Assembly (NCBI RefSeq): GCF_042652925.1
Contig: NZ_JBHSHC010000002.1
Location: 7,206-71,205, forward strand
Reading direction: 5' to 3'
From: Effusibacillus consociatus
GTDB lineage: Bacteria; Bacillota; Bacilli; Tumebacillales; Effusibacillaceae
DNA: 64,000 nt
Shown here: in pieces, positions 1 to 9,681 of the stretch
Layout: each line of letters begins with the position of its first letter
Numbering within the stretch: position 1 is the stretch's first letter
Notes under the pieces: model-generated
Databases searched by the model: none
What the model was told of the DNA's origin: nothing
What the model saw: only the letters and a program-made list of their open reading frames with translations
Position numbers and translations under genes: made by a program

Positions 1-2
1 AC

Positions 3-965
3 AGTGTCAAATTATACAGGGCCTTCGAAAAATTGGGATATTCGGCAACTGTTTTCGGCAACTTTGGAGGCGATGCCATCCGGGATGATCGGAAGTGGTC
101 GATTACGGTTCCTCCGTCAGATATTCAGGCTGTTGAATGTTTTTATGCAGCCGCCTGGAGTATCTCCCATAAATTTGATCTGGACCTGATCGAGAAAGAG
201 ATCGGTCGGCGCAATATTGAACTCATGATCGTTCAATACCAAAACGGGATTATTAATGACCACCAGTTGCAGGCGTTTCTAGAGCTGATGGAACAGAAAG
301 ATATTAACGTTATTGTCGCCTTTCATGATTCTTGTATAGGACCCTCCTTTCCTTTTCATCTGGTCAAAAATAGGGTGACCCTTTCAAAAGGACTTCAACT
401 AGTTATTCCAGCATCCATTTATATTCCGCAAGGGGTACCTGAGCCGCCTAATGAAACAAAAGAAGAATTGCGTCAACGATATGGGTTAACAGGCTCTATT
501 GTTTCAACTTTCGGATTAGGCCGGACTGATTATCAACTGATTTCAGATGTTTGTCTGGAACTTGGATATACATTTATGGTATTGGATTCCACCAATAATT
601 GTCGGATAACTTCCCCACATTTAATCTGCTTGACAGAGTGGTACCCACTTCCTGAACTCATCAAAAGATTGGCTGCTTCCGACGTGATCGTACTATGGTA
701 TCATGAAATTGATGCCTATGTCTCATCCAGTGCTGCTCGTCATGCTCTGGCCACTCGAAGGCCGGTGATTGTCAACGACGTAGCTTGGTTTGCGGACCTA
801 CCTGAACCGGTACTAACCAAGGTTAAAACCAAGGAGCAATTGAAGATAGCGCTTAAGGAAGCACTTTCAATGGAAGAAGAGAATCTTGAACAGGGAAAAT
901 ACATTCAAGATAACGCATGGACCGCAATAGCAAAAAAATATTTAAACGTAATCAAGAAGGCTTAG
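3..965 (+). CDS. Glycosyltransferase-like protein, 5'-truncated by the window edge
   Basis: The reading frame is open from the first bases, so the true start lies upstream and only about 320 C-terminal residues are visible. The layout suggests a GT-B glycosyltransferase. A Rossmann-like middle part (TFGLGRTDYQLI) is followed by a stretch ending in ASDVIVLWYHE, where GT4 enzymes usually have their donor-site segment, and then by ARRPVIVNDV-type residues. The canonical E(x)7E motif is not obvious, so the exact family is uncertain. It is followed by a strong terminator and faces the convergent sugar-nucleotide genes. It probably belongs to the same glycan locus. Confidence 0.6.
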   Translation, partial: SVKLYRAFEKLGYSATVFGNFGGDAIRDDRKWSITVPPSDIQAVECFYAAAWSISHKFDLDLIEKEIGRRNIELMIVQYQNGIINDHQLQAFLELMEQKDINVIVAFHDSCIGPSFPFHLVKNRVTLSKGLQLVIPASIYIPQGVPEPPNETKEELRQRYGLTGSIVSTFGLGRTDYQLISDVCLELGYTFMVLDSTNNCRITSPHLICLTEWYPLPELIKRLAASDVIVLWYHEIDAYVSSSAARHALATRRPVIVNDVAWFADLPEPVLTKVKTKEQLKIALKEALSMEEENLEQGKYIQDNAWTAIAKKYLNVIKKA

Positions 966-982
966 AAATAAACTAACATAAA

Positions 983-1031
983 GATAGTCCTCTATTGTCA
1001 GATACTTAACAAAAGAGGACTGTCTTTTTTT
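983..1031 (+). terminator. Rho-independent terminator of the first glycosyltransferase
   Basis: An 11-bp stem (GATAGTCCTCT paired with AGAGGACTGTC, one G-U pair) with a 20-nt loop is followed by seven T. It separates the + strand gene from the convergent gene whose stop is at 1034. Confidence 0.85.
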
Positions 1032-1033
1032 AT

Positions 1034-2047
1034 TTAACTCAAAAATTCTCTATACCACTGAATAGTTTTGCGCAGTCCTTGATCTAGGGAATGTTTAGGC
1101 TGCCAACCCAGAATTTTTTTGGCTTTTTGTGATGATAGAAACATATTTTGGATTTCCTTTGACGTCTCGCTTAAAATAACAGGTTTTAATTGACTATCCA
1201 TTAATTCGATTATCTGTTGCACTAACTGCTTCGCAGAAACGGGAGATCCAAGACTAAAATTAAACGCTTCTCCGGACAATTTAAGCTCCTCCATCTTTTC
1301 CGCTAAGCAAAGGTAAGCTTCTACTCCATCTTCGACATAAAGATAATCCCGAATAGACGAACCTTCACTGCGAATCACAGGAGAATTCCCCTTAAAAAGG
1401 GAATAAATAGTCCCTGGTATCAACCGATTATAATTGAGGTCTCCTCCGCCAAAAACATTACCGCACCGGGTGATGGACACCGGAAGATTGAAAGAATGGA
1501 CGTAGCAAGCGCATAGATGTTCTACGCAACTTTTCGAAACATCATAAGGATATATCGCTTGCAAGGGGGTTGTTTCTACACAGGGAAGAACATCACAGGT
1601 CCCATATACCTTGTCGCTGGAAGCCACTAGTACCCGCTTAACACTTGGAGTTCGTCTTGCGGCTTCTAATACATTCCATGTACCTTTGATATTGGTTTCA
1701 AAAGTAGCCAACGAATCCTGTGAAGCCTTTCCGACAATCGCCTGGGCAGCAAGATGGAAAACAGTATCCACCTCATGCTCACTCATGACCCTCAGTAAGG
1801 TTTTAAAATCTTCCACTCTTCCATACACAAGATTCATTTGTTTCTGGCAGCCCAATCGAAAGAGGTGGGAATTTACAAGATTTCCTCCCCGAACCAAGCC
1901 AATTACAATCGCTTCCGCCTTAACTAGCGAATTAGATAGCCAAGAACCGAGAAATCCGGTACACCCCGTAATCAACACTTTCCGGTCTTTCCAGAATCGT
2001 TCCGTAGTTGCTCCATCCTTTCTTTTATGATGGGTATTAGCAATCAC
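1034..2047 (-). CDS. NAD-dependent epimerase/dehydratase (extended SDR, RfbG-like)
   Basis: Extended short-chain dehydrogenase of about 337 residues. The N-terminal nucleotide-binding motif is TGCTGFLGSW, followed by HLAAQAIV and a catalytic YxxxK as YDVSK near residue 170. It resembles the CDP-glucose 4,6-dehydratase next to it (GxxGFxGSWL, GNVFGGGD), so it is probably a paralogue acting on the same or a related CDP/NDP sugar. The GTG start at 2047 overlaps the end of rfbG, implying translational coupling, but the exact start is unsure. Substrate cannot be read from the sequence. Confidence 0.8.
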   Translation of the reverse strand: MIANTHHKRKDGATTERFWKDRKVLITGCTGFLGSWLSNSLVKAEAIVIGLVRGGNLVNSHLFRLGCQKQMNLVYGRVEDFKTLLRVMSEHEVDTVFHLAAQAIVGKASQDSLATFETNIKGTWNVLEAARRTPSVKRVLVASSDKVYGTCDVLPCVETTPLQAIYPYDVSKSCVEHLCACYVHSFNLPVSITRCGNVFGGGDLNYNRLIPGTIYSLFKGNSPVIRSEGSSIRDYLYVEDGVEAYLCLAEKMEELKLSGEAFNFSLGSPVSAKQLVQQIIELMDSQLKPVILSETSKEIQNMFLSSQKAKKILGWQPKHSLDQGLRKTIQWYREFLS

Positions 2048-3140
2048 TCGCTTTTGTATATTCTTCTATCTGTTTCAAGCTTATTGCCTTTAGATCTTGA
2101 TTTTTCCGATAAATCCGTGTCCACTCGATCACTTTACAGATCGCATGTTCCAGGTCCCACCTGGGATTCCACCCTAACTTCCATTTCGCCTTTGAGCAAT
2201 CCAATTTTAAAAAACCTGCTTCATGGGGCTGATTTCCTTGTACGATTTTGTATCCCGCATTTTCACCCCATTTTTCACATACTTCCTTCACAATCCATTC
2301 AACCGGTTTTACATCATCATCATTCGGACCAAAATTCCACCCTTCTGCATAGATCGGCCCGTTTTGATACAACTTCTCAGCCAATAACAAATATCCGCTT
2401 ACAGGTTCCAGTACATGCTGCCACGGTCTCGTCGCTTTCGGGTTTCGAATCATTATTTCTTTTCCGGTTAAAAGCGCACGAATGCAATCAGGAAGCAGGC
2501 GATCGGCAGCCCAATCACCGCCGCCAATCACGTTGCCCGCCCTTGCGGAGGCAAGCCCCACACCATGCTTCGCATACTCTTTTGGATGAAAAAAAGAGCT
2601 CCGGTAAGAAGAAGTGATTAACTCCGAGCAAGCTTTGCTGCTGGAATAGGGATCATAACCTCCCAGAGAATCGTTTTCCCGATAACCCCATGACCATTCT
2701 CGATTTTGATAGCATTTATCCGAGGTTACATTAATTACTGATTTGATGCGTTTTCCTTGATTGACCGCACTTCTTACCGCTTCAAAAAGATTTATCGTTC
2801 CCATTACATTGATTTCATACGTTTCTGCGGGACTTTGATAGGACTCTCGAACGAGAGGCTGTGCAGCCATATGGATCACAATATCCGGATCGGCGTTAAA
2901 CAGAGATTCCCGCAATCGCTTTATGTCTCTTATATCGGCCGTAATTGAGCTAACCAATTGATCGATTTGACACAACTGAAACATACTCGGATTCGTTGGT
3001 GGCTGTAACGAGTATCCTGTTACTTTCGCACCTAAAGAGTAAAGCCACAAACATAGCCAAGAACCTTTAAATCCGGTATGACCGGTAACAAAAACCTTTT
3101 TATTGTTCCAAAACGCGTGATCCAGCATTTTGTTCACCAT
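2037..3140 (-). CDS. rfbG: CDP-glucose 4,6-dehydratase
   Basis: Converts CDP-glucose to CDP-4-keto-6-deoxyglucose, the entry point to 3,6-dideoxyhexoses and related sugars. The protein has the typical start (FWNNKKVFVTGHTGFKGSW), the HMAAQPLVRESY segment, YSSSK as the catalytic YxxxK, and GNVIGGGDWA, all characteristic of RfbG. About 367 residues. The ATG at 3140 is preferred because it overlaps the stop of rfbF; a GTG or ATG nearby is possible. It follows rfbF, the enzyme that makes its substrate, so the two steps are paired in one operon. Confidence 0.93.
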   Translation of the reverse strand: MVNKMLDHAFWNNKKVFVTGHTGFKGSWLCLWLYSLGAKVTGYSLQPPTNPSMFQLCQIDQLVSSITADIRDIKRLRESLFNADPDIVIHMAAQPLVRESYQSPAETYEINVMGTINLFEAVRSAVNQGKRIKSVINVTSDKCYQNREWSWGYRENDSLGGYDPYSSSKACSELITSSYRSSFFHPKEYAKHGVGLASARAGNVIGGGDWAADRLLPDCIRALLTGKEIMIRNPKATRPWQHVLEPVSGYLLLAEKLYQNGPIYAEGWNFGPNDDDVKPVEWIVKEVCEKWGENAGYKIVQGNQPHEAGFLKLDCSKAKWKLGWNPRWDLEHAICKVIEWTRIYRKNQDLKAISLKQIEEYTKASDC

Positions 3141-3907
3141 TTTTTCCAGGGAGCTTTCCCGGATTTCCATAATTCTTCTAAATAATTCTTATCCCGCATC
3201 GTATCCATTGGATGCCAAAACCCGGAATATTTATAAGCCATAAGCTGGTCATCTCTGGCCAGGTTTTGTAAAGGGTCCATCTCCAATATCGTATGATCGC
3301 CCTCCAGATAATCAAAAACCTGCGGCTGCATAACAAAGAAACCCGCGTTTATCCATCCTCCATCGCCCTTCGGTTTTTCTTGAAAGCCCTCAACCCGGTT
3401 ATTGAGATCCAAGCTTAAAGCCCCAAATCTGCCAGTCGGCTGTGTCGCTGTCACTGTCGCCAACTTGCCGTGTGAACGATGATATTCTACCAATTCTTTA
3501 ATATTTACATCAGAAACTCCATCGCCATAAGTTAACAAAAACGGTTCATTCCCTATATAAGGCTGTATTCGCTTCACCCTTCCACCCGTCATCGTATCTT
3601 TTCCTGTGTCCAGCAAAGTTACTTGCCAGGGCTCAACGGTATGATTATGAATAATTCTTTCGTTCTGGTTTCGAAAATTAAAAGTGATATCCGTTTCATG
3701 CAAAAAATAATCGGCAAAATACTCTTTGACCCGATAACCTTTATAGCCCAAACAGATGACAAAATCATTAAATCCGTAATAAGAGTAGATTTTCATTATG
3801 TGCCAGAGTATGGGTTTGTCTCCGATTTCAATCATCGGTTTTGGCTTCAGATGAGATTCTTCACTGATTCGCGTTCCAAATCCCCCTGCAAGAATCACCA
3901 CTTTCAT
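3134..3907 (-). CDS. rfbF: Glucose-1-phosphate cytidylyltransferase
   Basis: Makes CDP-glucose from CTP and glucose-1-phosphate. The nucleotidyltransferase signature LAGGFGTRISEES followed by KPKPMIEIG is diagnostic of RfbF. Other hallmark stretches are YGDGVSDVNI and GFWHPMDTMRDK near the C-terminus. About 257 residues, the usual family length. ATG at 3907 is chosen because AGGGGTG lies about 9 nt upstream. It overlaps rfbG by a few bases. Confidence 0.93.
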   Translation of the reverse strand: MKVVILAGGFGTRISEESHLKPKPMIEIGDKPILWHIMKIYSYYGFNDFVICLGYKGYRVKEYFADYFLHETDITFNFRNQNERIIHNHTVEPWQVTLLDTGKDTMTGGRVKRIQPYIGNEPFLLTYGDGVSDVNIKELVEYHRSHGKLATVTATQPTGRFGALSLDLNNRVEGFQEKPKGDGGWINAGFFVMQPQVFDYLEGDHTILEMDPLQNLARDDQLMAYKYSGFWHPMDTMRDKNYLEELWKSGKAPWKKW

Positions 3908-3938
3908 ATCCACATTTCACCCCTGTAGCATATCCCCC

Positions 3939-4898
3939 TTAAACTCTTGACCGCCAATACTCCAGTAGATCCTGCAAGGTTTGCTTAAATGGAATTTCCG
4001 GTTTCCATCCGGTTTGTTGATGGAACTTGTCATAGTTCCCTAATAGGATCTCGACATCCGACGGTCTCATTCTGCTTGGATCCTGCTGAATTTCTATTTT
4101 GGCTGAACTGAGTCCAAGCAATTTATTTAACATATCTTCAATCGTATAGGTAACACCGGAAGCGATATTGTAGACTTCCCCGGGAACACCTTTTTCTACC
4201 GCTAACCAATAGCCTCTTACCACGTCTCTCACATCGGTAAAGTCACGTTTTGCCTGCAAATTGCCAACATAAAGGACGGGAGGCTTAATCCCCTTTTCAA
4301 TTTCAGCAATTTGCTTGGCAAAGTTCGAAGTCACAAATGCTTCACCCCGGCGGGGACCAGTGTGGTTGAAAGTGCGGGTTCGAATGACTTTAAGGCCGTA
4401 ACTTTGATTATACTGGTATCCCAAATAGTCCTGCCCCACTTTGCTTACCGCATATGGGCTTAATGGACGAAGAGGGTTATCTTCTTTGATCGGAACTTCG
4501 TCGGGATAGACTTGGCCATACTCCTCGCTGGAACATGCAATTTGGATCGTACAATCAGGACAGTACTTAAGAGCCGCCTCAAACAGATTTACCTGTCCAA
4601 TCTGATTGACTAAAATCGTCTCTGCCGGTGAATTCCATGACGTAGGCACGAAACTTTGAGCCGCTAGATGAAAAATGAAATCCGGTTTGATGGTTTTCAT
4701 CATCTCGTTAACCGAGTGAGGATCTTTTAATTCACATTCCACCAAATGGATATCGTTTAGAATATGCTGGATATGTTCCATCCGGCTCCTGAGTCGATAA
4801 GTTCCGTATACCTCAACGTCTTTTTTGTTGTTTAACAGCCATTCTGCCAGATGGCTTCCCGCAAATCCCGTGATACCTGTGATCAAAGCTTTTGTCAT
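3939..4898 (-). CDS. gmd: GDP-mannose 4,6-dehydratase
   Basis: Converts GDP-mannose to GDP-4-keto-6-deoxymannose, the precursor of GDP-rhamnose, fucose or perosamine. Seen: TGITGFAGSHLAEWL at the N-terminus, HLAAQSFVPTSW, catalytic YAVSK, and the GMD-specific NHTGPRRGEAFVTSNF. 319 residues, standard length, with a good AAGGATG ribosome site. The GDP-mannose supplier (manC) is at 14.3 kb. No GDP-4-keto-6-deoxymannose reductase, epimerase or aminotransferase can be assigned with certainty, so the end sugar is unknown. Confidence 0.9.
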   Translation of the reverse strand: MTKALITGITGFAGSHLAEWLLNNKKDVEVYGTYRLRSRMEHIQHILNDIHLVECELKDPHSVNEMMKTIKPDFIFHLAAQSFVPTSWNSPAETILVNQIGQVNLFEAALKYCPDCTIQIACSSEEYGQVYPDEVPIKEDNPLRPLSPYAVSKVGQDYLGYQYNQSYGLKVIRTRTFNHTGPRRGEAFVTSNFAKQIAEIEKGIKPPVLYVGNLQAKRDFTDVRDVVRGYWLAVEKGVPGEVYNIASGVTYTIEDMLNKLLGLSSAKIEIQQDPSRMRPSDVEILLGNYDKFHQQTGWKPEIPFKQTLQDLLEYWRSRV

Positions 4899-4979
4899 GG
4901 TGTCATCCTTCCCCTGTTAATCTCATTCAAATACAAATTATTCCTTGCTATTTGAAATGGTTATTAAAATGGGGGCCCT

Positions 4980-6140
4980 TTATTTTTGTTGGATGATTTT
5001 TTGTACCCTTCTTTGAAATATTTCCTTCCGAAACAAATTCACAGCACGTTTCCGGCCCTTTGTCCCCATTCTCACTCTTTTAGCAGACTCATGAACGAGA
5101 TCTTGAATGTAAGAACTTAATAAAACAATATCCCCTGTGCCAGCCAACAACCCGGTTTCTCCATTGACCACGATTTCTTTCAAGCCCCCGGATTCAAAGG
5201 CGACAACAGGTTTTCCAAATGACATGGCTTCAAGAGCGACATTAGGAAAAGCTTCTTCAACTATGCTTGGTACAACTACCATATCGACAGAAGCGAGAAC
5301 TTCTTCAATATGAGGAAGTGCGCCCAAATACCTAAACTCCACTGATTCAAGTAGTTTCGCTTCTTCCTGGCAAACATTGAAATATCCGGGATCCCCTATA
5401 TTTCCCGCAGCCAAGAGAATGATCGTTTTTTCTTGATTTTTGAGAAAAGAACAAGCACGTATTAATTCCAATAAGCCCTTTCCCTGATAGACCGATCCAA
5501 ACCATCCGATCACAACATGATTGTAAGTCCATCCGTTTTGATTGCGGACTTTTTGTCTATTCCCTATAAGTGAAGGATAGGAGGGGATTTCAACGCCATA
5601 AGGCAGGAGTTGAACAGAGCTTGCGGTATTATTTCCCTGCGAAATTGACTGTGCAACGGTCATAGAGGGCACAAGGACTCGATCCGAATGGGAGTGAATC
5701 ATGGACAGAAAACGATCGATCCCGTCAAGCTTGGGAATCACTTCGTGAATGTACCACCAAACAGGGATTTTTCTTTTACGTGCAATCAACGCCGGCATCC
5801 CATTAATGGCACTATTGGAAACAATTAAGTCCGGGGAATAAGTCGCTATCACTTCATTTAGTTCACTGTCATCTGCTGCTTGTTGAAAAATGCTCAACTC
5901 TTCAACTAACTCGTTAGGATTATAGATAAGATTCCATAAAAAAGGAAAGGAAACCAGCCGGGTATCCATACCCATTTGTATGGCTCTTTCATAGGACAAA
6001 CCGGGTGTGGGACTAATCCAAAGTACTTCTAAATGAACACTCTGACAGGCCGATCCAAACATCAGTAAAGCTTTCTCCGCCCCGGTCACTATTTGTGGAT
6101 GAGCGTGATGACTTACCAGCATCACCTTTTGTATGTTCAC
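4980..6140 (-). CDS. Glycosyltransferase family 4
   Basis: GT-B glycosyltransferase of 386 residues. The N-terminal acceptor domain contains HAHPQIVTGAE, the linker has WYIHEVIPK, and the C-terminal donor domain has WFGSVYQGKGLLELI followed by the E(x)7E-type motif EEAFPNVALEAMSFGKPVV. No signal peptide or membrane segment, so it is cytosolic or peripheral. It lies between gmd and rfbB in the same orientation, which suggests it transfers one of the sugars made by the neighbouring enzymes. Donor and acceptor are unknown. Confidence 0.88.
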   Translation of the reverse strand: MNIQKVMLVSHHAHPQIVTGAEKALLMFGSACQSVHLEVLWISPTPGLSYERAIQMGMDTRLVSFPFLWNLIYNPNELVEELSIFQQAADDSELNEVIATYSPDLIVSNSAINGMPALIARKRKIPVWWYIHEVIPKLDGIDRFLSMIHSHSDRVLVPSMTVAQSISQGNNTASSVQLLPYGVEIPSYPSLIGNRQKVRNQNGWTYNHVVIGWFGSVYQGKGLLELIRACSFLKNQEKTIILLAAGNIGDPGYFNVCQEEAKLLESVEFRYLGALPHIEEVLASVDMVVVPSIVEEAFPNVALEAMSFGKPVVAFESGGLKEIVVNGETGLLAGTGDIVLLSSYIQDLVHESAKRVRMGTKGRKRAVNLFRKEIFQRRVQKIIQQK

Positions 6141-6162
6141 GGAGAATCACCCGCCTCCTTTT

Positions 6163-7125
6163 CTAAGGCCGTGTCCACCATTCCCGGTTGTCAATGTACC
6201 ATTGCACCGTTTCTTTAATTCCTGTTTCAAAGGTATATTTTGGTGTCCACCCCAGTCCGGTTCGAATCTTAGTTGAATCTATCGCATAACGACGGTCATG
6301 ACCGGGGCGATCTTGGACGAAACGAATCAAACTTTCCGGTTTGTTCAATATAGACAATATCATCTTTACGATATCGATATTTGCCCATTCATTCCTTCCA
6401 CCTACATTGTATACTTCGCCCGGCTTCCCTTTATGAATCACTAGATCAATAGCCGAACAATGATCTTCCACGTGCAGCCAATCACGAATATGTGTTCCAT
6501 CCCCATAAACCGGAAGTTCCTTATCCTGCAGTGCGTTGGAAATTATAAGCGGAATAAGCTTCTCAGGATACTGGTAAGGACCGTAGTTGTTGGAGCAGCG
6601 GGTGATATTTACAGGTATCTTATAAGTTTCATGGTAAGCACGAACCAATAGATCAGCCCCCGCTTTGCTTGAAGAATAAGGACTGTTAGGACAGAGAGGC
6701 GTCTCTTCAGAAAAAAAGCCAGTTTCCCCCAGAGCGCCATATACCTCATCAGTGGAAATCTGTACAAACTTCTTGACATTGTATTTTCGAGCTGCATCAA
6801 GCAACACCTGGCTACCTAAAACATTCGTTCGGACAAAAATATCCGGTTGAGCGATGCTGCGGTCTACGTGCGATTCTGCAGCAAAATTTACAATAGTGTC
6901 CACTGTTTCCCCCGCCACAAGGGATTCTACCAACTGCCGATCACAAATATCACCTTTCACAAATTGATAGTGGGGACGGTTAGCAACATCGTTCAGGTTT
7001 TCAAGTTTCCCCGCATAAGTCAGCCGATCAAGGTTAATGATCCGATAATCAGGGTACTTGTGAATCATGAAGCGAACAAAATTGCTGCCGATAAAACCAG
7101 CGCCACCAGTAATAAGTAATTTCAT
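6163..7125 (-). CDS. rfbB: dTDP-glucose 4,6-dehydratase
   Basis: Second step of dTDP-rhamnose and other dTDP-6-deoxyhexose pathways. Signature TGGAGFIGSNFVR, then AAESHVDRSI, the catalytic region YSSSKAGADLLVRAY, and NNYGPYQYPEKLIPL, all specific to RmlB/RfbB. 320 residues, slightly short but complete. The start overlaps the last bases of rfbA, so the pair is translationally coupled. No rmlC or rmlD is present in the window, so the final dTDP sugar is not determined here. Confidence 0.95.
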   Translation of the reverse strand: MKLLITGGAGFIGSNFVRFMIHKYPDYRIINLDRLTYAGKLENLNDVANRPHYQFVKGDICDRQLVESLVAGETVDTIVNFAAESHVDRSIAQPDIFVRTNVLGSQVLLDAARKYNVKKFVQISTDEVYGALGETGFFSEETPLCPNSPYSSSKAGADLLVRAYHETYKIPVNITRCSNNYGPYQYPEKLIPLIISNALQDKELPVYGDGTHIRDWLHVEDHCSAIDLVIHKGKPGEVYNVGGRNEWANIDIVKMILSILNKPESLIRFVQDRPGHDRRYAIDSTKIRTGLGWTPKYTFETGIKETVQWYIDNREWWTRP

Positions 7126-7871
7126 AAGTTCTCCTCTTTAATGGCTTCTGTGAAATCCAAATCCATATCCTTAACCAATCCATTCGCCTGAAAAAGGGAG
7201 GAATGAGTTCCTGTATCGGTCCACCAGCCCTGCAGAACATCATAGGTGAGCTCGTTTCGCACAATATAAGCATTGTTGACATCGGTAATCTCCAGTTCAC
7301 CGCGGTCGGAAGGCTTTAAAGATTTAATGATATCAAACACATTGCTGTCATACATGTAAATTCCGGTTACCGCATAATTACTCTTGGGAACACGTGGTTT
7401 TTCTTCGATGGAGGCTATCTTATTGCCGTTGAGTTCCACTACTCCGTATCGCCTGGGATCTTCGACATGTTTAATAAGTATCTTGGCACCCTTCCCTTGT
7501 TCCCTGAATTTTTCTATATAAGGAAGAATATCGTCGGAGAAAACATTATCGCCAAGAATTACGGTCATCAACTCGCCTTGTACAAACTTCTCCGCCAACC
7601 CTAAGGCATGAGCGATACCTCCCGGATGATCCTGTACTTTATAGGTGAAGGTGACACCAAACTCACGACCGCTGCCCAATAGGTTCACCACATCCCCCAT
7701 ATGCTCCCGACCTGTTATGATCAGGATTTCTTGAATGCCACCCTTGAGCAGTTTATAGAGGGGATAATAAATCATCGGGTATTTCCCAACTGGCAGCAAG
7801 TGTTTATTTGTCACTTTCGTCAATGGATAAAGTCGGGAACCAGTTCCTCCGGCAAGAATGATACCTTTCAA
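7122..7871 (-). CDS. rfbA: Glucose-1-phosphate thymidylyltransferase
   Basis: Forms dTDP-glucose from dTTP and glucose-1-phosphate. Starts MKGIILAGGTGSRLYPLT, the canonical nucleotidyltransferase signature, with LPVGKYPMIYYPL, DNVFSDD and EEKPRVPKSN following. A TTG at 7871 is preferred as start because GGAGG lies 8 nt upstream and the protein then begins exactly as family members do; an ATG 15 nt further upstream lacks such spacing. About 249 residues. This is the short form, similar in size to the Bacillus SpsI type. Operon with rfbB. Confidence 0.93.
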   Translation of the reverse strand: MKGIILAGGTGSRLYPLTKVTNKHLLPVGKYPMIYYPLYKLLKGGIQEILIITGREHMGDVVNLLGSGREFGVTFTYKVQDHPGGIAHALGLAEKFVQGELMTVILGDNVFSDDILPYIEKFREQGKGAKILIKHVEDPRRYGVVELNGNKIASIEEKPRVPKSNYAVTGIYMYDSNVFDIIKSLKPSDRGELEITDVNNAYIVRNELTYDVLQGWWTDTGTHSSLFQANGLVKDMDLDFTEAIKEENL

Positions 7872-7999
7872 TTTCCATTCCTCCATAGAGCATCTTGTTG
7901 GTCCTTAATTGACGCCGAGAACCTCGACTCTTTGACTAAAGTATGCATCCGTGGGAATAGATGAAATGATTGATTCGTCTAAAATATTTGATGGAGAAA

Positions 8000-8698
8000 T
8001 TAAGTATCTAACTTAAAGGGGTCCATTCGTAGACTCATCCTGACAAGAAAGGACAGAGGGGTCCGTATATTATAGTCCAGTACCTGATCAATGGGATAAA
8101 ACGGCCAGGACTCATTCATTCTGTCCCAGAAAACCGCGTCGCCATATCCCCAACATTTTGGATCCTCATCCCAATAACTTCCGTACTTCTGCAAAATTCC
8201 ATCTAAAATACTGCGCCTATGCATTACACTACAATGGTCAACAAGCCCTGCAGCTTTTTTCAACACTCCCAAAGTCTTTCTGATTGTTATGGTTAAATCG
8301 ATGTCCGTCACTTGTTGAGCGGAATAAGCGACTTTTATATCCGGGTTGTCATCGAGGAATTTACTCATAATCTCTAGTCGTTTCTTGTGATAATAATTGT
8401 CATCCGTTAAGTAACTGATATATTGACCCTTGGCCAATGATAGAGCCTGATTAATAAGAACTGCATAACGGGTTTTCTTGGGGCGCTCCTCATCTTCTAC
8501 ATCAGATCTATGATAATGTACACGGGAATCATTTAAATACGCACGAAATACATCCTCTGTCTTCTGATTTGAGTTATCATCCATAATAAACAATTCAAAA
8601 TCAGCCATCGTTTGCTGAAGTACGCTTTCGATCGCTTGTCCTACAAATTGCGGTTTATTGTAACTTGTTAAGATAACCGATACTTTAGGATCATCCAT
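8000..8698 (-). CDS. Glycosyltransferase family 2
   Basis: GT-A fold enzyme of about 232 residues. It opens with KVSVILTSYNKPQFV and has FIMDDNSN (first Asp region) and LTDDNYYH, the DxD-like metal/nucleotide-sugar site. The GT2 catalytic base region is less clear (WDEDPKCWGYGD). Cytosolic. GGGGGGG precedes the ATG at 8698. It is adjacent to another GT2 and several GT4s in the same orientation, consistent with stepwise assembly of one oligosaccharide. Confidence 0.87.
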   Translation of the reverse strand: MDDPKVSVILTSYNKPQFVGQAIESVLQQTMADFELFIMDDNSNQKTEDVFRAYLNDSRVHYHRSDVEDEERPKKTRYAVLINQALSLAKGQYISYLTDDNYYHKKRLEIMSKFLDDNPDIKVAYSAQQVTDIDLTITIRKTLGVLKKAAGLVDHCSVMHRRSILDGILQKYGSYWDEDPKCWGYGDAVFWDRMNESWPFYPIDQVLDYNIRTPLSFLVRMSLRMDPFKLDT

Positions 8699-8713
8699 CA
8701 AAGCCCCCCCTAA

Positions 8714-9634
8714 TTACGTGTGACCGTTGAGAAAAGATACTAAAGGACGAATTTCGTTACGCAATCTTTTCATTTCTTCACTGTTGAGAGAACCCATTTT
8801 TAATTTTTGATAAATACTGTCACCTACATCTCCCCATTTTCTTGTAAAATTCACGGCAGAACTTTCAAATTGACGCGAACCTAATTGGATAAATAGCGAA
8901 CTGGTTACATTCCCGTAATGGTGGACATAACTCCCTGGATAAACCATAATATCTGAAAACTTTTCACTGAGCAGAGTTCTTTGGACAAAATCAACATCTT
9001 CCCAAAAAGCAAGACCGAATCCTTCTTCAAACAAGCCGATCTCTTCAAACAGTTCCTTACGAATCAGAACGATTGAAAATAACTCATCAAAGTATTGCTG
9101 TGATCGGTACTTTTCGGTAAAGGAAGCAGCGAAACGTTCAAAGCCGTTGTAATATTCGTCAAGGGATTCGAGGGTAGGTTGTGGTCCCGGCCTGGAACTG
9201 AGAAATTCATACTCTTCAGGAAATTGATTCCGCCCGGCATGAACTCGAATATAAAAATTCTCGACCGGGCTTACCATTCCCAAATTCAAATTGCTTCTCA
9301 TTTGTTCAACTAGTGGAGGAAGCCAGTTTTTAGACACCACAATATCGTTATTACAAATACAAATAAAATCCCCATTCGCTTGCTTGATTCCTTGATTCCA
9401 AGCTTTTGCCACTCCTAAATTGTCCCGGTTGTATATGATTTGCAAGTTTTTAAGTTGATCATAATCCTTCACCTCTAAACGGCTGATTTTTTCTCTTGTA
9501 CCATCTGTGGATCCGTTGTCAATCAGGATTAATTCATAAGGAATGCCAGTTTTCTTAAAAATGCTGTTCAAGCACTGTTCGGTCACTTGGTATTGGTTGA
9601 ATAGAGGGATAATAATACTAATTAAAGGATTCAT
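8714..9634 (-). CDS. Glycosyltransferase family 2 (rhamnosyltransferase-like)
   Basis: About 306 residues starting near PLISIIIPLFNQYQVTEQCL, followed by ELILIDNGSTDGTREK and CNNDIVVSKNWLPPL, which are the GT2 nucleotide-binding and DxD positions. GLAFWEDVDFVQRTLL is the ED acceptor-site motif common in GT2 enzymes of polysaccharide loci. The ATG at 9634 is preferred over the upstream codon because GGAGGTG precedes it. Donor sugar unknown; dTDP- or GDP-6-deoxyhexoses are made by neighbours. Confidence 0.87.
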   Translation of the reverse strand: MNPLISIIIPLFNQYQVTEQCLNSIFKKTGIPYELILIDNGSTDGTREKISRLEVKDYDQLKNLQIIYNRDNLGVAKAWNQGIKQANGDFICICNNDIVVSKNWLPPLVEQMRSNLNLGMVSPVENFYIRVHAGRNQFPEEYEFLSSRPGPQPTLESLDEYYNGFERFAASFTEKYRSQQYFDELFSIVLIRKELFEEIGLFEEGFGLAFWEDVDFVQRTLLSEKFSDIMVYPGSYVHHYGNVTSSLFIQLGSRQFESSAVNFTRKWGDVGDSIYQKLKMGSLNSEEMKRLRNEIRPLVSFLNGHT

Positions 9635-9681
9635 TTGCCCTAACACCTCCAGATCATGCACATCAAAACTTTGGTCATGTC